DNA of 64,000 nt from Proteles cristata cristata (taxonomy: Eukaryota > Chordata > Mammalia > Carnivora > Hyaenidae), in the NCBI GenBank assembly GCA_017311185.1, contig JAESUZ010005088.1, positions 62,001 to 126,000 on the forward strand, read 5' to 3'. Each line of letters begins with the position of its first letter. Position 1 is the stretch's first letter. Shown here in pieces: positions 1-10,456 of this stretch. The notes under the pieces were generated by a model. The model saw nothing but the letters and a program-made list of their open reading frames with translations, did no database searches and was not told the origin of the DNA. A program made the translations under genes and the position numbers.

Positions 1-78
1 CAAAATGTTACCTAGGAAGGAGCTATGAGAAAGTGTTAAAGTAATATCAGTTTCTCTTTCTCTTTTTTTCTTGCCTAG
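1..78 (+). other. RERE: 3' end of an upstream RERE intron
   Basis: The segment ends in a long pyrimidine run followed by TTGCCTAG, with the acceptor AG at 77-78. This is a strong mammalian 3' splice site. It places the start of the first visible exon at 79. The upstream exon and promoter are outside the window. Confidence 0.85.
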
Positions 79-1343
<1,265 letters not shown>

Positions 1344-1502
1344 GGGCGCCTGGGCGCCTCAGTTGGTTGAGCGTCTGACACTTGATTTTGGCTCAGGTTG
1401 TGATCCCAGGGTTGTGGGATTGAGCCCCATGTCAGGCTTTGTGCTGAGTGTGGAGCCTGCTTGAGATTCTGTCTGTCTCTCACTCTCACAAAAAAAAAAA
1501 AA
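1344..1502 (+). mobile_element. CAN-SINE, diverged
   Basis: The head reads GGGCGCCTGGGCGCCTCAG, with a B-box-like GGGATTGAGCCCC. The end is TCACTCTCAC plus an A run. The element is clearly older than the SINEC_Fc copies nearby and has lost the AATAAA tail. Confidence 0.88.
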
Positions 1503-2049
1503 GACGACTCCTGGTTTGCTATTCTTCCAGGAAAGAGAGACTAAAGAAATGATGTTATGTTGTTAACCTGGTGCTGTTGTTTTCCTGAGGAGTACTGTCT
1601 CTTTGCTGAACTTTGCATAAAGTACTGGAATTTTTCCTTCTGTAGGCGTTTTCTTTTGAAATTCAAAAGATAAATCAGTATTAGAACTTATTCAGATACA
1701 CTTGTAGTCACAGCTACAATTTACTGGTTGATGATTAACTGAGAAGGTATTTATGTGACATAAAAGTTATGAGCATTAGGTTTTAGAGAAGCTAGGGTTG
1801 TGCTGTGGAGATCGAGTCATGATCGAGTCACATGTGGGTTGTACTGCTGTCTGTCCGTGTCTGTGGTTTTACAGATTTAGACATTGCACAGTAAGAATTT
1901 CTGAGCCCTTGAAGAATATCACGTTGTAGAATTACCTCGAATTACTTGCTGTGGGCCTATTCCGTTCTAAAACATGAGAAAGGAACAGAATGTGTTAACT
2001 TCTTTAGATATAGATTATAGTATCATAACTTAAAAGCAAGGGAAGATCT
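1503..2049. other. Unique intronic DNA, no features
   Basis: AT-rich sequence with no recognised repeat or exon. A short direct repeat ATCGAGTCA occurs twice near 1812-1829. Confidence 0.5.
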
Positions 2050-2272
2050 GGGGCACCTGGGTGGTTCAGTCAGTTAAGCATATGACTCTTGGTTTTGGAT
2101 CAAGTCATGATCTTGATGTCGTGGTTTGTGAGTTCAAGCCCCACATTGGGCTCTGCACTGACAGCAGGGAGCCTGCTTGGGATTCTTTTTATCCCTCCTT
2201 TTATCTCTCTGCTCCTCCTCTGCTTGTGCACACGTGCTCTCTCTCTCTCAAAATAAATAAACATTAAAAGAA
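2050..2272 (+). mobile_element. CAN-SINE (SINEC_F type)
   Basis: GGGGCACCTGGGTGGTTCAG head, CT-rich 3' part and AAATAAATAAACATTAAAAG tail. Imperfect flanks AAGGGAAGATCT and AAGGAAATCTCT suggest a degraded target-site duplication. Confidence 0.93.
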
Positions 2273-2554
2273 ATAAGGAAATCTCTTGTTATCCTTTTCT
2301 CATGATACATAACAATTCACTGTGGTAATGTGATCATTGTCAAAAGACCAACTGCCTTTTGCAGTACTGAATGCCTGCCTTTCTCAGTGGAATGTTATTC
2401 CTGTGTTGGTGGCGATACTTCCCGCAAATATTTGTGGTCAAGTACACGTGGGAAATGCTGCACATCCTATCCCTGTCCTAAGAGATCCATTGTTAATGAC
2501 CCTGAGAAGTCCTGCAGTTGAGGAAACTTCTGTAACGTTTAAAACCCCCCCACA

Positions 2555-2770
2555 GGGACGCCTGGGTGGCTTAGTCTGTTAAGCGTCCGACTTTCGCTTG
2601 GGTCATGATCTCGCGGTTCGTGGGTTCGAGCCCCGTGTTGGGCTCTGTGCTGACTGCCAGCTCAGAGTCTGGAGCCTATTTCGGTCTGTGACTCCCTCTC
2701 TCTCTGACCCTCCCCTGCTCACGCTGTCTCTCTCTCTCCTAGAAATAAATAAAACATTAAAAAAAAAAAA
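2555..2770 (+). mobile_element. CAN-SINE, SINEC_Fc type, young
   Basis: GGGACGCCTGGGTGGCTTAG head, GGGTTCGAGCCCC B-box region, and AGAAATAAATAAAACATT plus A-run tail. C-rich flanks on both sides (AACCCCCCxACA) look like a target-site duplication. Confidence 0.95.
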
Positions 2771-3280
2771 TTAACCCCCCACAAACCTGCTGTTTTCCCC
2801 ATTTGTGGGATTGCTGTTTGTGTTGGTTATCTCCCTGAGAGAAGCCAGCGTTAAGAACACTAGGTTGAGAGCCACTGCACTTTCATCCTGCACCTTCTAC
2901 AGGATAATAGAAATCCTTCCTGCTTGATGTTGGGAAGAGGATGTGAAGGAAAGTTGCTTGGGGCTTATTTACGAAACTGAGTTCTCAGAGTGTTTTGGAA
3001 TTGAGCTGAGTGTATTTATGGAGGCAGGCATTGTTTCAGTGGATCTGAGGACCTTTGTGAACCATGAAAAAGGTATGCTTTCTCAGGAAGCTAATAAATA
3101 TGTTATAAAGAATCTACGAAAACCTAAAGGGATTTGAAAGTTGTCTACTACACTCAGAGAGCCCAATCACTTTGTGTGAGGTGCCCCTCTCACTCGGGAG
3201 CGCGACCGTGTTGTGGCCTGGTGTTTGCACATTGCCTGGTCCAGTGGATGTTTGGCTCTTTGTTGAGGAGACCGACCTTG

Positions 3281-3283
<3 letters not shown>
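2771..3283. other. Unique intronic DNA, no features
   Basis: No repeat family or exon recognised. The open frame at 2943-3137 has no family resemblance. Confidence 0.5.

Positions 3284-3352
<69 letters not shown>
3284..3352 (+). repeat. (TG)n microsatellite, about 34 units
   Basis: This is an uninterrupted TG dinucleotide run. Its apparent Cys-Val polypeptide frames are artefacts. A tract this long and pure is likely polymorphic and can adopt Z-DNA. Confidence 0.98.
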
Positions 3353-3354
<2 letters not shown>

Positions 3355-4094
3355 AATTCCTTTTTAGGAGAGGCTTTTGAAGCTAAAGGGCTTGGTTGCT
3401 GTCTACAAATAGCTTCTTTCTCACTGGAAGGTTGTTAAGCACTGCCTCGTTTTAGGTTTGCCTGCACCGAAGAATCACAAGCATGGTGCTGTGTTTAGAT
3501 TCCCAGATGGGACTTGATTTTTCCCTTCCTTTTGTCTTACTTTCTGGTCTTTTTCTTTCTTGGTGCAAAGCACTACAATAACATCTTTTGTTAGTGATGA
3601 AAACCATTATCATCACCCGGTCACAGAGACTCTGTATGCTTAGGTCTATCTTCAGTGTTGAGATAGGGACTGCATAGGACGTTGTAAGGGATTTCTTCAG
3701 TGTAGATTAGATCTTTTATGCTTATTTGTTTCTTTAGGATATAAAACACCGATTCATTTTTGTGTTTTTGCTCTCTGTTTTTGTGAATTGGTTTTACTAC
3801 TCTGCTTAAGTGTAAAATATAGATAGCTTCCATTATAAGAACAAGCCCCACAGTGAGGATATTAAAAAAAAGCCTAGACTATAACTGTGCTTCCTTGTCC
3901 TAGGGGGACAGGTCTATCTATATTCAGATTATTTGGTCTGAGAAGAATGAGATTTTTTTGGAAAAAAAAAAAAAAAGAAATGGGTATTATTTAGAATTTG
4001 TCACTAGCTAAAGTTTAATTTTATGCATGGTCACAAGCTCTTCTGTGGCCTTGCTGTTCACCTCTGGAGTTATTTTTGTTTCGTTCTTAGGAGC
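3353..4094. other. Unique intronic DNA
   Basis: AT-rich sequence with a short A run near 3961-3974. No exon or repeat recognised. Confidence 0.5.
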
Positions 4095-4500
4095 TCAGCA
4101 TGATGGACTTGAAGCTACTTGAAGCCCATGTTGCCTCCTGCCTCGGGCCCTTTGCACTTGCTTTTTGCCTCAGGCTAGTGAGTCCTCCCCTATACATGCT
4201 CACAGACAGACTTCCTTCTTTCCTTTTCTTTTTTTAGTGTTCCCATTTCAGTGTCACTGTCTTTCCTTTCCCAGGTTACCCAGATTTCCTTAATAAACAC
4301 TGTCACAGTATTATATATCTTCTACAGCTTACAACTAGTAGTTTTCTCTTTATTTCTGTTATTTTGCGATTAAAACCCATCTCCCTCCTCCATAAAGGAA
4401 AAAGATCTGTTTTCTGCCTATCATTGAATTGCTGGCACCTGTGACAGTGGTGTGCATGTAGTATACCACTATGTGTACCGAATATTTTTTGGATAAATAA
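4095..4500 (+). mobile_element. L2 LINE 3' end, fossil
   Basis: The sequence follows the L2 3' end in order: GCCCTTTGCACTTGCT, a TTCAGTGTCACTGTC segment, the CATAAAGG / ATTGCTGGCACC region, and an ending like AATATTTTTTGGATAAATA. It is degenerate and non-coding. Confidence 0.72.
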
Positions 4501-4869
4501 GATCCTGAAAACCTTTCAGAAGTTTATTAACTGATTAATAATATCAGGGTTAGAAAGAATAATGCTTTTGGAAGTCTATCTTGAATCATTTATTTGCCAA
4601 TGAATGATTTACCAGACTTGTTATAAAATAAAAACCAAACAAAAGCCTTGTAGGGCTCTATTATATATTGCCCCCACATCTAATCTAACTTCTTTGTTGT
4701 CTGTCAACCATCACTCTATTTTTGGGATGGCCATCACGGTAACAGATTGATTTATTATACAGCTGTGTGCAGCCACATTTCCCTCATGGGCTTCTTTAGC
4801 ATAGGATATCGATTTTTAAAGTTTGCTGTGGGTGGCATATTAATTTCCTTCCATGATTTTCTAATTCCC

Positions 4870-5003
4870 CTCCCCCAGCTTTATTGAGATATAATTGACA
4901 TATAGTATTGTTCAGGATGTACAGTATAGTGGTTTTGTATATGTGTATATTGCAAAATGATTACCACAGTAAGGTTGGTTAACTTGTCCATCACCACCAC
5001 AGG

Positions 5004-5050
<47 letters not shown>

Positions 5051-5700
5051 GTGAGAACTTTTAAAATCTACTCTTCTAACAACTTTCCAGCATGCAGTGC
5101 AGTATTAACTATAGTCACCACGCTGTACATAATATCCCCAGAACTTTTTCATCTTATAGATGGAAGTCTGTACCCTTTGACCACCTTTACCCATTCCCTG
5201 CAGCCCCCGCCCCACTCCCTCCCTGTGGCAAGCACTAGTCTGGTCTCCTGGTCTCTATTTCTATGCGTTTGGTGTTTTTATATTCCACGTCTGGGTGAGA
5301 CCATGCAGTATTTGTCTTTTTCTGTCTGTTTCACTTAGCATAATGTCCTCACGTTTCATCCATGTTGCCAGGATTCTACCCCCATCCCCCTGGTCCCTTT
5401 ATTATGGCTGAATAATATTGTTTATGTATACACCACGTTTTCTTTTTTCTTTCGTCCATTGGTGGACACTTAGGTTATTCCCATTTCTTGGCTATTGTAA
5501 ATAATGCTGCAGTGAACATAAGGGTATGGACATCTCTTCTAGGTAGTCATTTCATTTCCTTTGGCTAAATACCCAGAGGTGGCATTGCTGGATCCTGTGG
5601 TGGTTCTGTTTCAGTTTTTTGAAGAACCTCCAGACCATTTTCCATAGTGAGTGGCTGTACCCATTTACATTCTCACCAGCAGCGTATTCACTATTTTCAG
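4870..5700 (-). mobile_element. L1M LINE 3'UTR fragment, antisense
   Basis: Read on the - strand this is the 3' end of an L1M element. On the + strand one sees AGCTTTATTGAGATATAATT first, then the L1-typical phrases for movement to CATAATGTCCTCACGTTTCATC, GGCTGAATAATATTGTTTAT, TTGGCTATTGTAAATAATGC and CATTTACATTCTCACCAGCA. It is 5'-truncated and has no intact ORF. A (GT)n microsatellite sits inside it. Confidence 0.9.
5005..5048 (+). repeat. (GT)n microsatellite inside the L1 3'UTR, about 21 units
   Basis: A pure GT run located where L1M 3'UTRs carry a short (CA)n on their own strand. It most likely expanded from that seed. Confidence 0.97.
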
Positions 5701-7304
5701 TTAGATATTGTGATTTTTTTTTTTAATTCCTGATCAGGTAAAACAGTCAAAAATTAAATTCAAATTAACGAGAGAGACTTTAGCATTTGGCATATCGGTT
5801 TGCTTGCTATTTTGATAAGGAAACATGTTCTTGAAAAAGTGCCTGTTAATTTGATTCTCCATTTTTTGTATTTTGTCATATCAACTGCTACTTTTGTTTG
5901 ACTGTCCATTTACCCTAGATGTAGGGTAATCTTTTATGACATACATGAAAGGAGGGAAAATACAGGATTTTCAAGTTTGTTATATCTGTGTTCCTTCTAC
6001 CTTTATGAAAAAGTGTGATATTTTTCATGAAGATAAATTTTCATATATAAATTTTATATATAAAAGACAAAGAACTCTAAGTTTGTGGTTTATGAAATTT
6101 TAGGTGAAGTAAAAACATTTCCCCCTTTTTATTTGCAGATTTTCCTCATTATTAGGAATTGGGGACTTGACCTGAAAAAAGATCTACAAACGAGAATTGA
6201 GTATACATTGAACATTCAGGTGTTAATTTCTTTTGATGCAAATAGAATTTAAGCTAGAAAAAATCCAAACTAAATAAAATAAAACCTGGGACTCTCGTTT
6301 GAATCAGAATGGAATGTGCATATTTAAAAAAAGTATTGAAGTTAAAAGTAGACTATTAATCATGCATAATGTTGAATAGACACAAAAGAGTATAATACTA
6401 TATGCTTCCTTTTATATAAAGTTAAAAAACAGGCAAGGCTAATCTTTGGTGTTTTGAAGTCAGGTTGTAGTTGCACTGATGGACGCTGGTGTCTAGAACA
6501 GAGCATGAATAACACCGTCGGGGGTCTGGTCACGTTCTCTTTCGTGGTGACACTGCTGCTTACATGGGTTTGTTCACACTGTGAGAATTTATCATGCTTT
6601 GCACTTTTCTGCATATGTGTTATACTTAAGTGAAAAATTTACTTGAAAAAGTTAAAACATGAAACTATTTTCCTAATGGATAATTTCCCTTTGATTCCAG
6701 CTCCTAAAGAAGGAAAAGAGTCCCCAGTGTTTTAACAAATGGCATGTCTTAACATTTAGCTACTGATTTCTTCACTAAGGGGCTGGTCTCTGACCTGTTA
6801 AGAGGATGCCTTTGGTTTCAAAGTCTTGATTCCCTGAATAATTGAGAGCTTATCTATGGTAATCACTAAGACAGACATTAGAAATAAAAGCACAAATAAA
6901 GTTCTGCCATTTGGTGTTCCAGGACATAATTTTTGGACAATATAAAACCAGTTCAGTGCATAACTTTTTATCCATGTTTCTTGTACTTGTAGAAGAATTT
7001 TAGGTAGATGTGACATGCAGATGACGGTGTCTTGTGGCATTCTTATTTTGGGTTGCAACACGACCCATTTTCTGATGATAGCAAGAATGGTTTTTGTGTA
7101 ACAAGGAACATAAATTCTGAATAAAGGAACCTTTAGGCCCAGCTTGAATGAAAACGGTTTGACATGTGTTACAAGTTATTTTGCACTTAATAACCCTAAT
7201 ATTAACCTGTTTAATGCCTTTTGGTGGCTCCCTGTTGTCAGTAGGCTCAAGTCCCCAGTGTTCATTGGCATACCAATCTCTGTTGTGATTGCATATCTGC
7301 ATAA
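5701..7304. other. Unique AT-rich intronic DNA
   Basis: No exon or named repeat recognised. A palindromic AT segment (TTTTCATATATAAATTTTATATATAA region, about 6038-6064) can fold into a hairpin. The ORFs at 6360-6614, 6798-7061 and 7000-7308 on the - strand show no family resemblance. Confidence 0.5.
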
Positions 7305-7319
7305 TCATCTTTAATTTTT
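7305..7319 (+). repeat. Left target-site duplication of CAN-SINE 7320-7542
   Basis: TCATCTTTAATTTTT is repeated exactly at 7543-7557 on the other side of the SINE. Confidence 0.92.
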
Positions 7320-7542
7320 AAAAAAAAATTTTTTTTAATGTTTTATTTATTTCTAGGAGAGAGAGAGAGACAGCGTGAGCAGGGGAGGGTCAGAGAGAGA
7401 GGGAGTCCCAGACTGAAATAGGCTCCAGGCTCTGAGCTGGCAGTCAGCACAGAGCCCGATGCGGGGCTCGAACCCACAAACCGCGAGATCATGACCTAAG
7501 CGAAAGTCAGATGCTTAACTGACTAAGCCACCCAGGCGCCCC
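7320..7542 (-). mobile_element. CAN-SINE, SINEC_Fc type, antisense
   Basis: The tail (poly-T, AATGTTTTATTTATTTCTAG) is at left and the head (GCCACCCAGGCGCCCC) at right. An exact 15-bp target-site duplication brackets it. Low divergence and the intact TSD mark a young insertion, placed in the target repeat of the SINE to its right. Confidence 0.96.
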
Positions 7543-7557
7543 TCATCTTTAATTTTT

Positions 7558-7768
7558 TAAATGTTGATTTTTATTTTTGAGAGAGAGAGAGGGAGACAGA
7601 ACATGGGCAGAGGAGGGGTAGAGAGAGAGGGAAACAGAGAATCTGAAGCAGGATCCAGGCTCCCAGCCATCAGCACAGAGCCCGATGCGGGGCTCAATCT
7701 CATGAATTGTGAGACCATGACCTGAGTTGAAGTCAGATGCTTAACGGACTGAGTCCCCCAGCACCCCT
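7558..7768 (-). mobile_element. CAN-SINE, older, antisense
   Basis: The left tail is degraded (AAATGTTGATTTTTATTTTT) and the head diverged (GAGTCCCCCAGCACCCC). CATCTTTA occurs at 7544 and 7770 on its two sides and again at 7306. It was therefore probably in place before the neighbour at 7320-7542. Confidence 0.93.
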
Positions 7769-7814
7769 ACATCTTTAGATCTTTTATTTGGGAGGAAGAA
7801 GCACAGTGAGGCAG

Positions 7815-8251
7815 TGTATTCATTTGCTAGGGCTGATGTAACAAACTGAGTGGCTTCAACAACAGAAATAAATTGTCTCCATAGTTTTGGAGGCTAGCAC
7901 GTCAAGATCAAGGACTCAACAGGATCGTGCTCCTTGTGAAGGCAAGAGGAAAGGATCTCTTTCTTCAGGCCTTTCTGAGCTTCTGACTTGTGAATAATAA
8001 CTGTAGTCTTCTTCTGTGGCATTTCCCCATGTGTACCTGTCTCTGCCTCTGCCTAGATTTCTCCTTTGCGTGAGGACACTGATCATGGGGGATTAGGGTC
8101 CTCCCTCTGCTACGTATGGGGTTAGGGCTCACATCATTGTAACTAATTACATCTGCATCGTACTTTTTCTTCATGTAAGGCCACATTCTGAGGTCTTGGT
8201 GGTTAGGACTTCACGTCTGAATTTTGGGGGAATACAATTCAGTCTGTAACA
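7815..8251 (-). mobile_element. MLT1-type solo LTR (ERVL-MaLR), antisense
   Basis: On the + strand it begins TGTATTCATTTGCTAGGGCTG and ends GAATTTTGGGGGAATACAAT then TCAGTCTGTAACA, the reverse complement of an MLT1A-like LTR (TGTTA...TACA). The inner landmarks ACAACAGAAATAAATTGTCT, GTTTTGGAGGCTAG and AAGGCCACATTCTGAGGT are present. It is a non-coding LTR alone, with no internal gag/pol. The chance frame at 7965-8186 is not a gene. Confidence 0.88.
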
Positions 8252-8349
8252 GGTGGGTAGAACTTTGTTGCTAGGTAGACAGACCAGGGTTTGAGTGAGC
8301 ACATCAGCTGTATTTAGTTCTGTGTCTTTGGAACAGTGTGAAAATATAT

Positions 8350-8530
8350 TATTTTTTAAAAGTTTATTTATTTTAAGAGAGAGATGTGGGAGGGGCAAAG
8401 AGAGGGAGAGAGAATCCCAAGTAGGCTCTGCACTGTCAGCACAGAGCTTAATGAGCGCTCCAACCCACGAACTCTGATATCATGACCTGAGCCGAAACCA
8501 AGAGTCGGATGCTTAACCGAGTTCCCCTGG
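8350..8530 (-). mobile_element. CAN-SINE, antisense, 5' end cut short
   Basis: It starts AAAAGTTTATTTATTTTAAG and ends CGGATGCTTAACCGAGTTCCC. The usual CTGAGCCACCCAGG is missing before the last few bases, so the head is deleted or replaced. It borders the (TTTTG)n tract. Confidence 0.88.
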
Positions 8531-8535
8531 CTTTC

Positions 8536-8610
8536 GTTTTGTTTTGTTTTGTTTTGTTTTGCTTTGTTTTGTTTTGTTTTGTTTTGTTTTGTTTTGTTTG
8601 TTTTGTTTTG
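8536..8610 (+). repeat. (TTTTG)n pentanucleotide microsatellite, about 15 units
   Basis: Near-perfect GTTTT repeats with one GCTTT unit and one short GTTT unit. It sits exactly where the A-rich tail of the antisense SINE at 8611-8785 should be, so it is an expanded SINE tail. The reading frame through it (QNKTK repeats) is not a gene. Confidence 0.95.
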
Positions 8611-8785
8611 AGAGAGACATAGTGCACCTGTGTGGGCAGGGGAGGGAACAGAGGGGGAGAGAATTTTAAGCAGGCTCCATGCTCAGTGTGGATCCCTGAT
8701 GGGCTCAGTTCCACAACCCGGGGATTATGACCTGAGCCAAAATCAAGAATCGGATGCTTAACTGACTGAACCACCCAGGAACCCC
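8611..8785 (-). mobile_element. CAN-SINE, antisense, with (TTTTG)n tail
   Basis: GAGAGAGACATAGTGCACC is followed by the body and the head complement ACTGAACCACCCAGGAACCC. Its poly(A) tail is the adjoining pentanucleotide repeat. Confidence 0.9.
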
Positions 8786-9164
8786 CAAAATGTACTTATT
8801 TTTATTACATTATAAATGTGCTTTTAGTTGTAGATTACATTAATTTTTATTTTTTCCACGGCTGTTGAAATTTTATTTCCTCTTTTTCTGAGCCTCAAGA
8901 AGTGATTGCCTTTTAGTGCCTATTAGGAAGTTAGCCAAATTCTGCATGTGTGAAAGAAAATTTTTAGCACATTAAAAGTTATTACTTTATCTCTCTGGGG
9001 GTAGAAGAAACAAGAGAAGTGGCTGTTCTAAAATCACTGTGACAAAAAAAAAGGAGAGTGTTGGAAATTTTATGACTCATTGTATCTTTTTCGATTTGAT
9101 AAGGAAGGAAAGGGTCATTAAGTAGAGTGGACCCTGTCCTCTAGACATCTGCTGCTCCCACTTT
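8786..9164. other. Unique intronic DNA, no features
   Basis: AT-rich sequence with no recognised repeat or exon. Confidence 0.5.
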
Positions 9165-9305
9165 TGGCCACAGATGGACATCCCGTGAGAGGTGGTTAGA
9201 AATGCAGAATCTCAGGTTCCACTGCAGATCTGCTGAATCAGAGTCCTTGGTCGCAGAAGATTTCCAGGTGATTTAAATACACACTAAAGTTGGAGAATCA
9301 TTGAT
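9165..9305. mobile_element. MER5-like hAT DNA transposon remnant
   Basis: Landmarks of the MER5 non-autonomous family appear in order: GTTAGAAATGCAGAATCTCA, CTGCTGAATCAGAGTC, TTCCAGGTGATTTAAA and CACTAAAGTTGGAGAATCA. No transposase is encoded. Confidence 0.78.
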
Positions 9306-9655
9306 GTAGACCAGTGCTTCCCAGGCTTTTTCAAGTTAATGTTCAAATAGAAAATGAACACATTGCCTTAAGGCCTGAGAGACTAGCATCCCAGCACACC
9401 TGTCAGTGATTTATGACAGACTAGAATTTAGGCAGATCTGAAAAGAAAAAAAGGAGGTTGGGGGAAGAAAGAAAGAAATGCCTTCATGACTTGAGAGTTT
9501 GAGGTGAAACAAAGCAATGTGGTTCAGGAGGAACAGCTGGGAATGATTTGGACCTTATAAAGTGCTTGATTGCAGAAGGAACTGTGAACTTGGGTAGAAG
9601 CAGACACATAAGGGAGTGTGGAAACTAGCCATGGAAGGTAACTAACCACTGCGTT
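9306..9655. other. Unique intronic DNA
   Basis: It starts GACCAGTGCTTCCCAGGC, which resembles a hAT terminal repeat, but I cannot name a family. Otherwise no features. Confidence 0.4.
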
Positions 9656-9671
9656 TAAAGCACCTCCTTTT

Positions 9672-9890
9672 GGGGCACCTGGGTGGCTCAGTCAGTTAAG
9701 CATCCAGCTTAGCTTAGGTCATGATCTCATGGTTCCTGAGTTCGAGCCCCACGTCGGGCTCTGTGCTGACAGTTAAGAGCCTGGAGTCTGCTTCAGATTC
9801 TGTGTCTCACTCTCTGCCCGTCCTCCGCTGGCACAGATGCACGCGTGCTCTCTCTCTCTCCCTCTCAAAAATAAATATTAAAAAAATTTT
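9672..9890 (+). mobile_element. CAN-SINE (SINEC_F type)
   Basis: GGGGCACCTGGGTGGCTCAG head and CCTCTCAAAAATAAATATTA tail. Flanking TAAAGCACCT (9656) and TAAAGCATCT (9891) form a TSD with one change. About 320 bp on lies an oppositely oriented SINE. Confidence 0.95.
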
Positions 9891-9904
9891 TAAAGCATCT
9901 GCTG

Positions 9905-10065
9905 TTTCCAGTACTGGTCTTATTTTACATGTGCTGTTGCTAGCCCTTAAGTCCCTGTAAAACCTAGTCATTGTTTCCCTGTTACACAGATGAGGAAACT
10001 AAGACACAGAGGCCAGTGTCACAGGGCTAGTTTGTAAGATGGAATGAGCCTGTGACAGAATTGTT
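9905..10065 (-). mobile_element. MIR SINE, antisense
   Basis: CACAGATGAGGAAACTAAGA then CACAGAGGCCAGTGTCACAG is the reverse complement of the MIR core (CTCAGTTTCCTCATCTGT). Confidence 0.72.
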
Positions 10066-10212
10066 AAAGCCAAGAATGGATGGACATTTATATAAAATAC
10101 TGAAGATGATACCAAAAACATAACATTTTTAAAGGAGATAGACCCATTTTTTGGAAAATGTAAGTGGTATAATTAGTTTGCTATTTTTCTTTCTTTTTTC
10201 CCCCCCGCTCTT

Positions 10213-10442
10213 TTTTTTTTTTTTTAATTTTTTTTTAATGTTTTATTTATTTCTAGGAGAGAGGGAGAGACAGCGTGAGCAGGGGAGGGTCAGAGAGAGA
10301 GGGAGTCACAGACTGAAACAGGCTCCAGGCTCTGAGCTGGCAGTCAGCACAGAGCCCGACGCGGGGCCTGAACCCACGAACCGCGAGATCGTGACCCAAG
10401 CGAAAGTCGGACGCTTAACCGACTAAGCCACCCAGGCGCCCC
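10213..10442 (-). mobile_element. CAN-SINE, SINEC_Fc type, antisense, young
   Basis: Poly-T, then AATGTTTTATTTATTTCTAG, ending GCCACCCAGGCGCCCC. The exact 13-bp TSD CCCCCCCGCTCTT lies at 10200-10212 and 10444-10456. The CpG-bearing head is nearly consensus. Confidence 0.97.
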
Positions 10443-10456
10443 TCCCCCCCGCTCTT

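Noticed and set aside
3134..3438. Cys-Val polypeptide ORFs
   Set aside because: They are only the translation of the (TG)n microsatellite, with no coding features.
7320..7768. CRISPR-like or tandem direct repeat array
   Set aside because: The repeated units are two separate SINE insertions of about 220 bp with TSDs, not regular repeats and spacers, and the DNA is mammalian.
7965..8186. 73-aa - strand ORF
   Set aside because: It lies inside the non-coding MLT1 LTR.
8448..8774. 108-aa ORF with QNKTK repeats
   Set aside because: It crosses two SINEs and the (TTTTG)n repeat and is entirely repeat-derived.
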